Part shown: piece after piece, positions 8,610-17,270 of the stretch
Numbering within the stretch: the first letter of the stretch is position 1
How the letters are laid out: each line of letters opens with the position of its first letter
Source: a cf. Phormidesmis sp. LEGE 11477
Lineage (GTDB): Bacteria; Cyanobacteriota; Cyanobacteriia; Phormidesmidales; Phormidesmidaceae
DNA length: 33,425 nt
Direction: 5' to 3'
Assembly (NCBI RefSeq): GCF_015207105.1
Contig: NZ_JADEXO010000068.1
Span: 1-33,425, forward strand
Program-made: the position numbers and the translations under genes
The notes under the pieces: model-generated
What the model saw: the letters and a program-made list of their open reading frames with translations, nothing else
The model's database searches: none
Told to the model about the DNA's origin: nothing

Positions 8610-11600
8610 ATGACAGTGACTGGAAGGAAAAAATCACAGCAGAGAGTAATAAAAGGAGTGCTTAAGCAAGTAACCTTGTCACATTTGTTGTTCTTTTCTA
8701 TCTGTGCCATCGGATTTGGCATTGTCCCTGCGTCGGTAGCAGGTGCCACAACGCCATCTATTTCCGCAGCGAATGACACACTAACGCCAAAGGAAAGCAC
8801 CTCAGCCGATACGCTAGCAGCCGCAGACGCGCTATTTAACCAAACTGCCCAGCTCTATCAGCAGGGACGCTATGCCGAAGCGATTCCGCTGGCGAAGCAG
8901 GCGTTAGCGATTAGAGAAAGTCTGCTAGCAGAGAATCATCCAGATATTATTCAGAGTCTGAACAGCACAGGACAGATCTATCAAGCCCAAGGTCGCTATG
9001 AGGAGGCTATTCCATTTTTTGAGCGATCGCTTTTGAGCTATATCGCAACAGTAGGAGAAAACCATCCCGATGTAGTCGCAACCTTAGAAAACATAGCGTA
9101 TTTGCACGAGGCGCAGGGTGACTATGGCGCTGCACTGCCGCTGTATGAACGCGCGATCGCAATCGTAAAAGCCGCTCTAGGAGAAAATCATCCACGGTTG
9201 GCTACTAGTCTCAACAACCTAGCGCTGCTGCACAGAGATAGAGGCGACTATGCAAAAGCCCTGCCACTATTCGAGCGATCGCTCGCTATCAGAAAAGCTA
9301 CTTTAGGAGAGAATCATCCCGATGTCGCCGCCAGCTACAACAATCTAGCGCTATTGTACAAGAATCAAGGCAACTACGCTCGGGCTCTGCCCCTGTATGA
9401 AAAGGCAATTGAGGTTTATACTGCCGCGTTAGGAGAAAATCATCCTGCTGTCGCTACCAGCCTAGACAACTTGGCTGTGTTGTACAAAGCTCAAGGCGAC
9501 TACACCAGGGCCCTGCCGCTGTATGAACAAGCTCTGGCAATCTACATTAATACGCTGGGTGAGAACCATCCAGACGTCGGTATCAGCCTGAATAATCTAG
9601 CAGCATTTTACCGAGAACAGGGCAGCTACCCTCAAGCGCTAGAGCTGTTTATGCGATCGCTCGCCATCCTAGAATCTACGCTAGGAGAAAATCATTCTAC
9701 GGTTGCTACTACGTTAAACAACATTGCAGAGCTACAGCGAGCGCGGGGCAACTTTGCCGAAGCTTTGCCTTTACAGGAGCGATCGCTTGCCATCGTAGAA
9801 TCTGCGCTAGGAGCAAACCATCCTACGGTCGCCGCCAGCTTGAATAATTTGGCCCTGTTGGCTACGGATATGGAAGACTATACCAAAGCGCGATCGCTGT
9901 TTGAACGATCGTTAGCCATCAGTGAAGCCACGCTAGGCGCAGATCATCCTGATGTGGCCACTATTTTAGGTACCCTAGCGGAACTGAACAGAGCCGAAGG
10001 GGAATATGCTCAGGCAGAGGCACTATTTACGCGATCGCTCTCAATTAGAAAAGCTACTTTAGGAGAAACCCATTTTGCGGTTGGCCAAAGTCTGGCTAAC
10101 TTAGCCGACGTGCAATGGGCGAATAACAATATCGATCAGGCGGTTGACCTGCTTAGCCAAAGCAGTGCGATAGAAGAACAGAATCTGAACGAGATACTGT
10201 TAGGTGCGTCTGAAATTAGACGACAGCAGTACATCAACACGCTCAGCGGGCGAACCAGCTTTAATATTGCGCTCAACCTTCAAGCCGCGCCCGAAGATCT
10301 AGCTGCGACGGAGCTAGCACTGTCTACCGTTTTGCGTCGCAAGGGTAGAGTCCTCGACGCCACTGCCAATTCACTACAGCGCCTGCGATCGCAGCTTACA
10401 CCCGCACAGCGATCGCAGCTCGACGAACTCACCGCGACTCGTACAGCCATAGCAAACTTACAGTCTAGCGGCCTAGAAGCTCGTAGCCCCGAACAGTATA
10501 GGGCTGAATCAAGCCAGCTAAGGAACAAAGCAGAAGCGATAGAAGAACAGCTAGCTAGAGCGAGTGCAGAATTTAGACTAGAAACTGAACCCGTATCAAT
10601 CTCGGCAGTACGAGAATTCATCCCAGATGACGGCGTGCTAGTCGAGTTTGTGCGCTATCATCCCTACAATCCAGACAAAGCGACTGATCGCTGGAAATCG
10701 CCTCACTACGCGGCTTATATCCTTACCCAGCAGGGCAAGCCGCAAGCTGTAGATCTGGGCGAAGCCGCGTTAATTGACCAGCTAGTCAAACAGTTTCAAA
10801 CTGCGCTTAGTACTCGTTCGGCCAGCGCTACTACAGTTGCCCGGCAGCTAGACGAAAGGCTTATCGCCCCTATTCGGCCTTTCATCGAGGGCAAAGATCA
10901 CCTACTACTCTCTCCTGACAGTCAGCTAAACCTAATTCCTTTTGATGCGCTAGTCGACGTAGACAACAACTATCTAATTGAAACCTACCAAACCAGCTAT
11001 CTCTCCTCCGGGCGAAATCTTCTCGATCTTCAGCTCGATACGCCCAGCCAAACGCCACCCGTCATTCTCGCTAATCCAAACTATGAGAGCGGGACAACTG
11101 CCGCTGCCACAGGCAACAGTCGCTCTGTAGACGCTGGAAGCTTGAGCTTTTCGCCTTTACCAGGCACTGCTAAAGAGGCAGATGCGATCGCGCCCTTCCT
11201 ACCTGACGCCACCCTCTTCACCCAAAATCAAGCCACCGAGCACAACCTAAAACAGGTCAGCGCCCCTAGCATTCTCCATATTGCCACTCACGGATTCTTT
11301 CTTCCAGATGTTTCATTTGTTCCACCTGCCGAATACAACAGCCGCAGCGGTTTGGGCGCTAGCCTGGAATTAGTCGAGACTAGACCAGCGCAGGCAACTC
11401 AAAGCAACCTAGAGAATCCGCTGCTGCGCTCTGGCCTCGCCCTGGCCGGTGCAAACAATCGCAGCAGTGGGGAAGAAGACGGCATTTTCACCGCGCTAGA
11501 AGCCGCCGGGCTCAACCTGCACGGGACAAAACTTGTTGTACTGAGCGCTTGTGAAACGGGCGTAGGATCTATCAGCAATGGCGAAGGGGTATATGGACTG

Positions 11601-11837
11601 CGGCGGACATTCGCGATCGCCGGAGCTGAAAGTCAGCTAATGAGCCTATGGCAAGTAGACGATACAGGCACTAGCGAGTTAATGCAGCTCTATTATCAGA
11701 ATTTGGTAGAAAAACAGCAGGGCCGTAGTGAGGCACTGAGAAACGCGCAGCTAGAACTGCTAAATACAGGCACCTATCAACATCCTTACTACTGGTCGTC
11801 ATTTATCTTCTCTGGCGACTGGCGACCTATAAAGTGA
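8610..11837 (+). CDS. Secreted TPR-CHAT protein 3
   Basis: This is a 1075-residue protein. Its N-terminus (residues 1-46) has a long basic region, a hydrophobic core (LSHLLFFSICAIGFGI) and a likely cut after SVA. Residues 75-525 are TPRs of very regular kinesin-light-chain type. The linker GENHP, or a close variant, occurs ten times, starting at residues 107, 149, 191 and so on to 485, every 42 residues with no insertion or deletion. LRRKGRVLDA precedes a helical linker, and the CHAT domain runs from about 663 to the end. Catalytic residues are H894 (HIATHGFF) and C981 (LSACETG). The end is PYYWSSFIFSGDWRPIK. The repeats are more alike than in protein 1, suggesting recent repeat expansion. 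The gene follows protein 2 after 77 bp and is the last of the first group. Confidence 0.93.
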   Translation: MTVTGRKKSQQRVIKGVLKQVTLSHLLFFSICAIGFGIVPASVAGATTPSISAANDTLTPKESTSADTLAAADALFNQTAQLYQQGRYAEAIPLAKQALAIRESLLAENHPDIIQSLNSTGQIYQAQGRYEEAIPFFERSLLSYIATVGENHPDVVATLENIAYLHEAQGDYGAALPLYERAIAIVKAALGENHPRLATSLNNLALLHRDRGDYAKALPLFERSLAIRKATLGENHPDVAASYNNLALLYKNQGNYARALPLYEKAIEVYTAALGENHPAVATSLDNLAVLYKAQGDYTRALPLYEQALAIYINTLGENHPDVGISLNNLAAFYREQGSYPQALELFMRSLAILESTLGENHSTVATTLNNIAELQRARGNFAEALPLQERSLAIVESALGANHPTVAASLNNLALLATDMEDYTKARSLFERSLAISEATLGADHPDVATILGTLAELNRAEGEYAQAEALFTRSLSIRKATLGETHFAVGQSLANLADVQWANNNIDQAVDLLSQSSAIEEQNLNEILLGASEIRRQQYINTLSGRTSFNIALNLQAAPEDLAATELALSTVLRRKGRVLDATANSLQRLRSQLTPAQRSQLDELTATRTAIANLQSSGLEARSPEQYRAESSQLRNKAEAIEEQLARASAEFRLETEPVSISAVREFIPDDGVLVEFVRYHPYNPDKATDRWKSPHYAAYILTQQGKPQAVDLGEAALIDQLVKQFQTALSTRSASATTVARQLDERLIAPIRPFIEGKDHLLLSPDSQLNLIPFDALVDVDNNYLIETYQTSYLSSGRNLLDLQLDTPSQTPPVILANPNYESGTTAAATGNSRSVDAGSLSFSPLPGTAKEADAIAPFLPDATLFTQNQATEHNLKQVSAPSILHIATHGFFLPDVSFVPPAEYNSRSGLGASLELVETRPAQATQSNLENPLLRSGLALAGANNRSSGEEDGIFTALEAAGLNLHGTKLVVLSACETGVGSISNGEGVYGLRRTFAIAGAESQLMSLWQVDDTGTSELMQLYYQNLVEKQQGRSEALRNAQLELLNTGTYQHPYYWSSFIFSGDWRPIK
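8832..10184 (+). repeat. 126-bp coding repeats (TPR array of CHAT protein 3)
   Basis: About ten units of 126 bp encode the 42-residue TPRs. The most conserved DNA segment is the one encoding LGENHP (variants of ctaggagaaaatcat), seen near 9176, 9302, 9428 and 9680. There is no frame or length variation between units. Confidence 0.8.
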
Positions 11838-11851
11838 GTAAATTATCATGC

Positions 11852-11884
11852 AGAAATGGAGATAACAGAGGGGTTCTCCTTTCT
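11852..11884. terminator. Possible bidirectional hairpin terminator between convergent genes
   Basis: The arms agaaatggaga (11852-11862) and tctcctttct (11875-11884) pair with a single bulged T. The hairpin sits in the 46-bp gap between CHAT protein 3 and the convergent glycosyltransferase and touches the stop codon of the latter. There is no clear T tract, so this is only a weak call. Confidence 0.3.
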
Positions 11885-13173
11885 TATAGATAATTCAATA
11901 GCTTCGTTGAAACTGACTGGTCAGTTGCGATCGCTTGTTCAACAATATCAATCGCTCTCTTGACACCGCCCGCACGATGAATAGATGATTGCAGTCTAAC
12001 TGCATTTTCTTTGTAGGCGTCATCTGTCAACACTTTGGAAATGGCTGTCTGCAGCTTGGCAACACTTACCTGCTTCACGGGTATAGCTTCACCACAGCCC
12101 GCCCAAACGACCCGCGCCGCTATCCCTGGTTGGTCGTTGGCAATTGGAATCGCTACCATTGGGACACCGTTGCTAAGACACTCTAAGACAGTATTCATCC
12201 CACCGTGAGTAAGGGTAAGGGTCGCTTTTTTTAACAGCTCTAACTGGGGAGCGTATTCTACAACCAGCGGGGAACCAGCCAGCGCTGGCATCATGTTAGG
12301 TTTGGCGGAATCGCCCAAAGAAATAACCAGCTGCACATCTAAGTGAGAACAAGCTTCCGCAATCTGTTGAAATACATTTCTTAGACGATTTTGAATAGTG
12401 CCCAAAGAAGCGTAGATCAAAGGCTTCCCGGTTAGCTGATCGTACGGGAATTCAGGCACTTCTCTACCTACAGGCGTATGATAAGGCCCGGTAAAATGAA
12501 AGCACTGAGGAAGCTCTTTTCTAGGAAATTCTAGTTCGGCGGGCTGCTGGCTAATCTGAGCTAGCTTGGAATATCGTTCATTTGGACTTGCGATCGCTGG
12601 CAGCTCCCATTTCTGACGATATTCATTAATGGTAGTAACAATAGGTTCTACCACCCGATCAAACGCTTTGTATCCGAATTGATTGCGAAGCCGTCCCCAA
12701 AGGCTAGGAGTATACTTCCAGCTAGTTACGTAGGGAGGAATGCTCTGTTCACGGTTCAACACAATGGCACTACAGATAGTGATAAACGGCAGACCTAAGT
12801 AATCTGCAACCGTGCCACCTTCAGGAGAGATCTGGTCAACTAGCAGTGCTTCTACTCCTATCTCTTTTAGAACGTCTGGAGCATCTCGCAACAACACATT
12901 CGCACTTTTGTTCAGAAGATTGACGGTATGCTTCAGTGCTTCGCGATCGCTCAGCAGACCTAATTTACTCAATGAGTCTGTCATAGCACCTAATGGGAAC
13001 TCCGCCTCGCCAACAGCAACAAAGGCCAAGCCCGCAGATTTTGTTTTAGATTCCGCATCTCGTTTTCCCACTAACGTGACAGTGTGGCCGCGCTGTTGAA
13101 GTTCTTTTCCCAAAGGTAACATCGTGTTTAAATGCCCCGTAGTAGCCGGACATATTAATCCAAAATGCGTCAT
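11884..13173 (-). CDS. UGT-type glycosyltransferase (GT1/MGT family, CrtX-like)
   Basis: This 429-residue GT-B glycosyltransferase has an N-terminal GHLNTMLPLGKEL segment with the family's catalytic His (H14). Its C-terminal nucleotide-sugar signature is THGGMNTVLECLSNGVPMV, followed by IPIANDQPGIAARV (residues 322-355). This matches UDP-glycosyltransferases such as macrolide and zeaxanthin glucosyltransferases, which glycosylate small lipophilic acceptors. The acceptor here is unknown; a carotenoid or other lipid is plausible in a cyanobacterium. I chose the ATG at 13173, which gives a start right at the first beta strand (MTHFGLICP). A TTG at 13218 would add 15 residues of no obvious family match. 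The gene lies on the opposite strand between two groups of TPR-CHAT genes, so it is probably not functionally part of the array. Confidence 0.85.
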   Translation of the reverse strand: MTHFGLICPATTGHLNTMLPLGKELQQRGHTVTLVGKRDAESKTKSAGLAFVAVGEAEFPLGAMTDSLSKLGLLSDREALKHTVNLLNKSANVLLRDAPDVLKEIGVEALLVDQISPEGGTVADYLGLPFITICSAIVLNREQSIPPYVTSWKYTPSLWGRLRNQFGYKAFDRVVEPIVTTINEYRQKWELPAIASPNERYSKLAQISQQPAELEFPRKELPQCFHFTGPYHTPVGREVPEFPYDQLTGKPLIYASLGTIQNRLRNVFQQIAEACSHLDVQLVISLGDSAKPNMMPALAGSPLVVEYAPQLELLKKATLTLTHGGMNTVLECLSNGVPMVAIPIANDQPGIAARVVWAGCGEAIPVKQVSVAKLQTAISKVLTDDAYKENAVRLQSSIHRAGGVKRAIDIVEQAIATDQSVSTKLLNYL

Positions 13174-13846
13174 GGAGAGGGTTCCAATAAAATATTTTTC
13201 TAAGTCAGACAGAATCAAGCTCTACGCGAAAGCCCCGGACTTTGACCTGATCGTCTGTGTCAGTCTATTTGAGGTATCAGGTGAGGCCAGCTAGTGTAAG
13301 GTACGCTCGCCTGCCTGCCCGAATCGTTCAAACAATAACTGATCTCCAGCGGAAAGGTCTGTAATTGCTTGATCGCTAACTCTAAGCCGCTCTGTCTTAC
13401 GAACAGCACTTCTCTCTTCAAAATCTGTATAGTTCATAAGACTGTGCGATTCTTCTCCTATAGAGTGGATGCCTTTACGCCCCTAGATACATTTTATGAT
13501 CACGATGACATGGCTAAAAAGACCGCGATCGTTTCAGAGCTTTCTCTTATAGCTGTCTCTTTGTTGAGCAGACAATATTATGCAACAACCTAAAATTCAT
13601 AAGTACGGACAATGCAATCCGATACAGGGTTAAATCCTGCTCGACCAGCTTTTGCGATCTTTTCAGCCGCCAAACGGCCAAACATACCCCGTAGGTACTG
13701 CCCATAGACAGATCAATCCGGCTAATATCCAGTTTAGGAAAGTCAAACGTGACTCTTTAGAGTTCACTGAACGGTCGTTGTGTACGAGCGTCCTTATAGC
13801 TTGAGCCGCTGTTCCGGGCACTATGTGCATATTTCGCTCTCCATCC
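13174..13846. other. 673-bp divergent intergenic region
   Basis: This gap separates the glycosyltransferase start (- strand) from CHAT protein 4 (+ strand), so it must hold promoters for both. I see no tRNA, no convincing ORF and no clear sigma70 promoter pair. A short inverted repeat, actctttagagt, lies near 13752. A 27-codon frame at 13510 (MAKKTAIVSELSL...) has no ribosome binding site. The region could be a remnant of a lost gene or a regulatory RNA; neither is supported. Confidence 0.5.
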
Positions 13847-16800
13847 ATGACTACTGTTTTGAAGAATCTGCTGAAGACGTCACTAAGTCAAAAACTAATG
13901 CTGCTGGCTTCGTCAGTTAGTGTGTCTGTGCTGACGGCAGGATGGACAGCGGCTGCGATCGCAACCCCAATCGAACAATCCAATTGGAATACAGGGCTAG
14001 AGCAGCCAATAATTAGCCAGGCATTAACCACCGAAGAAGGTGCCGATCGCTTAGTCCGTCAAGGCAAATCTGCATACCGCCGAGGAGCATATCAAGCCAG
14101 CCGACAGTACTGGCAACAGGCCGCTGACATTTTCCAAGAAGCGGACGACCTGGCCCAGGTTGCAACAATGTTGAACCAGATTGCCACTTCGTACCGAGCT
14201 GCCGAGCAATATGCTGAATCGTTAGACTATTATCAGCAGAGTTTAGAGATTGCCCGAAGGATTGATGACTCGCAGAGACGTGCGATCGCCCTAGACGGCA
14301 TCGGCATCACTAACGCTCTTCAACATCAGTACGAAGCCTCTCAGGTCGCACTTGAGGAAAGCCTTACAATCAACCGCAGCCTCGGCAATCAAAAGGAGGA
14401 AGCTAAGAATCTACTTCACCTCAGTATCTTGTACTCTCAGCAGCAAGAAGACCTGGTAGCGCTGTCCTATCACACCGATAGCTTAGCGATCGCCAGAGAA
14501 ACCAACGATCTCGAAAGCGAATTTCAGATACTCATCAGCTACAGACCAACATTCCAAGACGAAAAAGAGTATGAGCTAGCATTAGCCTACGCGCAGCGCA
14601 GCGTAGTGATCGTCAGTCAGCTAGATAGTCCTATTGCTATCTTTCAAGCTTTGGAAAAACTGGGTGATGCCTATACAAATCTACAGCAATACGAAGCTGC
14701 AATCGAAGCCTATCAGTATAGTCTGAAGACGGATAGGCACTTCGATAACGAAGGCGATCGGGCCAATATATTCGAGCGCATCGGCGCTGCCTATACTAAG
14801 TTAGGAGAATACTCTAACGCGATTGATAGCTACCAGAAAAGTCTACAAGTAAGAAAATCTACAAACAAAGGAGAGGCTCAGACTCTTCTGCTGATAGGGT
14901 CTGTCTACAGCGATATGGGAGCCTACGAGCAGGCAATAGACTTATACAACAAAAGTTTGAAGGCCGTCCACTCCTCTGAATCTTCTTCTAACGAGCCCAA
15001 TACTGAGGCGCAAGCTCTAATGCTACTAGGCACTGCCTTTGGAGAGACAGGCGACTACACTGAAGCCATCAGCTACTATGAGAAAAGCGCAGCCCGATGG
15101 CAGCCCTCACAAAAAAAGAAAGTACTCTACCCACTACAAAAAACGCTAGACCAGGCGCAAGAGCTAGCGCTGAGTGCAGTGCTAGAGTCAGCATTCGATG
15201 ATTTTTTTGATTCCGATGACAGCCCTAGCGACGGCCTAGATGTTGAAACTGCTAAAGAACTCATAGATTTGCTCGAAAGAGGATTGGCAATATATGAAGC
15301 GACTGGCGTAGAAGCTGATTTTACAGACAGCCGTTCGGAAGCAGGCGATGGCGCAGACTCTCAAAAGACTGATAGTGTGACCACCACTGTCGGCAAGCGA
15401 TCGGTTGTCCAGCCGCTGTTTCGACTGTACTGGGAAATAGGAGACTTTGATCGAGCGATGTCTTTTCTGGCAAAGGACAGCGCGATCAGAGAAAAAGAGA
15501 CAGCCAGCAGCTTCTCGTTGCTAGACTTACTAAATATTGAACTTACTCAGGTATTTTTCTCTTTTAGCGACTATGAGCTGAATGCGCCGATCACCGCGCT
15601 GATAGAAAACGATACTGAAGCGGCAGCAGAACTTTCTCTGCTAAACATTTTCCGGCGTAAAGGCAGACTGCTAGAAGGACTAATTCGATACTCACAGCGG
15701 TATCTGTTTCAGGCAGATTCTGCCGCCAGAGAGCTGGCACTAGAGCTGGTAGAGACCGATACGATGCTATCAAATCTTTACTTTGATAGTGTCAGCAGTC
15801 CTTTGGACGACAGCTACGCCGCTAGAGAAGCAGCGCTAACGGCAAGAGCCTCAGAAATTAAAGAAGAACTACAGGCGATCGATAGTAGCGCCGCCACGTT
15901 AGAAGAGTTTTTGGCAGAGGATTCGACAGAACAATTAGAGCTGACCTCTACTAAGTCGATTAGCCGTTTGATTCCTGAGAACGCAGCAGTCGTAGAGCTA
16001 GTGACCTACCAGCCCTTTAGACCCTTTGAAATTTTTGATGGGCTCAGCGATCCTCGGTATGCGGCCTATGTGCTGACGCGAAACGGTGATATTCGAGCGG
16101 TAGATTTAGGAGAAGTTGAAACTATTAACCAGCAGGTAGGGCGCTATCGGAATGCCTTAAAAAGTAGGGCGGCAAATATAAACGATATTTCTAGACGGCT
16201 AGACGAGCTGATCATGGCTCCGGTGCGCCCCTTGGTTGGTGATAAAACGCATCTGCTGATCTCTCCAGACGACCAGCTCAACGTCATTCCCTTTGATGCC
16301 CTGGTAAGCGAACAGGATAAGTACCTAATCGAGTCTTATCAAGTCAGCTATTTAGCCTCTAGCCGAGACCTGATGAGTTTTGGCACTAGCCAGCCTAGTC
16401 AGCAGCCGCCTGTTATTATCGCTAATCCTGACTACGGCAGTAGTGCCGCCGATATCGCTATGGAAAGTGACAACAATCGCCGGGCGATCGCAACCAACTC
16501 ACTCAGATTTTCCGCACTGCCGGGAACCGCAACAGAAGCGGAGGCGATCTCAACCCTACTTCCAGATGCGAAGCTACTCACCCAGCAGCAGGCCACCGAA
16601 AGCAATCTTAAACAAATCGACTCGCCTAGCATTTTGCATATCGCCACTCACGGTTTTTTTCTTCCTGATACAGTCTCTGCTGCTAGTGACGGCAGCCGCA
16701 GTGGACTAGGCGCTAGCTTTAGCGTAGTAGATACCGCTTTGGGTACGGTAGAAAGCAATCTGCTGCCGATAGAGATCGCCACGGAAGAAGCTTTGCTGCG

Positions 16801-17218
16801 ATCTGGGCTGGCGCTGGCGGGCGTGAATGGAAGGAGCAGTGGGGGCGATCGCATCACAGAAGATGGAATTTTCACCGCTTTAGAAGCCGCCAACTTGGAC
16901 TTACAGGGGACGCAGCTAGTGGTGCTCAGCGCCTGCGAAACCGGAGTTGGCACCATCAGCGATGAGGATGGGGTGTATGGACTAAGACGCGCCTTTGCGA
17001 TCGCGGGGGCCGAAAGCCAGCTAATGAGCCTTTGGCAAGTAGATGATCTGGGCACTAGCGAGCTGATGCAGCTTTACTATCAAAATCTGATAGAGAAAAA
17101 GCAGGGCCGCAGCGAGGCGCTGAGAAACGCGCAGCTAGCGCTGTTAGAGACAGGGACATATCAGCATCCTTACTATTGGTCTTCGTTTATCTTTTCTGGT
17201 AATTGGCGACCGTTATAG
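13847..17218 (+). CDS. Secreted TPR-CHAT protein 4 (LGN-type repeats)
   Basis: The protein has 1123 residues from the ATG at 13847; an in-frame ATG at 13823 would add eight residues (MCIFRSPS). I prefer 13847 because a normal signal peptide follows directly (hydrophobic LMLLASSVSVSVLTAGWTAA, cut near AIAT-PI). Residues 75-420 are TPRs of 40-residue period (YEAAIEAYQ, YSNAIDSYQ and similar), close to the LGN/GPSM2 type and unlike the 42-residue repeats of CHAT proteins 1 and 3. A spacer rich in Asp/Ser (residues about 440-520) follows, then FRRKGRLLEG, and a CHAT domain from about 700. H935 (HIATHGFF) and C1030 (LSACETG) are intact, 95 residues apart. It ends with HPYYWSSFIFSGNWRPL. It heads the second CHAT group, 52 bp before protein 5. 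Confidence 0.92.
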   Translation: MTTVLKNLLKTSLSQKLMLLASSVSVSVLTAGWTAAAIATPIEQSNWNTGLEQPIISQALTTEEGADRLVRQGKSAYRRGAYQASRQYWQQAADIFQEADDLAQVATMLNQIATSYRAAEQYAESLDYYQQSLEIARRIDDSQRRAIALDGIGITNALQHQYEASQVALEESLTINRSLGNQKEEAKNLLHLSILYSQQQEDLVALSYHTDSLAIARETNDLESEFQILISYRPTFQDEKEYELALAYAQRSVVIVSQLDSPIAIFQALEKLGDAYTNLQQYEAAIEAYQYSLKTDRHFDNEGDRANIFERIGAAYTKLGEYSNAIDSYQKSLQVRKSTNKGEAQTLLLIGSVYSDMGAYEQAIDLYNKSLKAVHSSESSSNEPNTEAQALMLLGTAFGETGDYTEAISYYEKSAARWQPSQKKKVLYPLQKTLDQAQELALSAVLESAFDDFFDSDDSPSDGLDVETAKELIDLLERGLAIYEATGVEADFTDSRSEAGDGADSQKTDSVTTTVGKRSVVQPLFRLYWEIGDFDRAMSFLAKDSAIREKETASSFSLLDLLNIELTQVFFSFSDYELNAPITALIENDTEAAAELSLLNIFRRKGRLLEGLIRYSQRYLFQADSAARELALELVETDTMLSNLYFDSVSSPLDDSYAAREAALTARASEIKEELQAIDSSAATLEEFLAEDSTEQLELTSTKSISRLIPENAAVVELVTYQPFRPFEIFDGLSDPRYAAYVLTRNGDIRAVDLGEVETINQQVGRYRNALKSRAANINDISRRLDELIMAPVRPLVGDKTHLLISPDDQLNVIPFDALVSEQDKYLIESYQVSYLASSRDLMSFGTSQPSQQPPVIIANPDYGSSAADIAMESDNNRRAIATNSLRFSALPGTATEAEAISTLLPDAKLLTQQQATESNLKQIDSPSILHIATHGFFLPDTVSAASDGSRSGLGASFSVVDTALGTVESNLLPIEIATEEALLRSGLALAGVNGRSSGGDRITEDGIFTALEAANLDLQGTQLVVLSACETGVGTISDEDGVYGLRRAFAIAGAESQLMSLWQVDDLGTSELMQLYYQNLIEKKQGRSEALRNAQLALLETGTYQHPYYWSSFIFSGNWRPL

Positions 17219-17270
17219 AATAGGCGCACGTGCAGAAGAAAAATATTCTGCGGCAGCCCCTGACGCGATC

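Noticed and set aside
8832-10184. Regular 126-bp repeats considered as a CRISPR or minisatellite
   Set aside because: They are in-frame TPR codons with conserved protein consensus; the regularity is explained by protein structure.
13369-13593. 74-codon + strand frame, with an internal ATG at 13510 (MAKKTAIVSELSL...)
   Set aside because: TTG start, no ribosome binding site, unusual composition and no recognisable family; the short ATG version has only 27 codons.
13663-13848. 61-codon - strand frame ending in a hydrophobic segment; the internal ATG at 13830 has GGAG 8 nt upstream
   Set aside because: It overlaps the start of CHAT protein 4 on the other strand and would need a promoter inside that gene; no family features. 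Kept only as a note because the ribosome binding site is decent.
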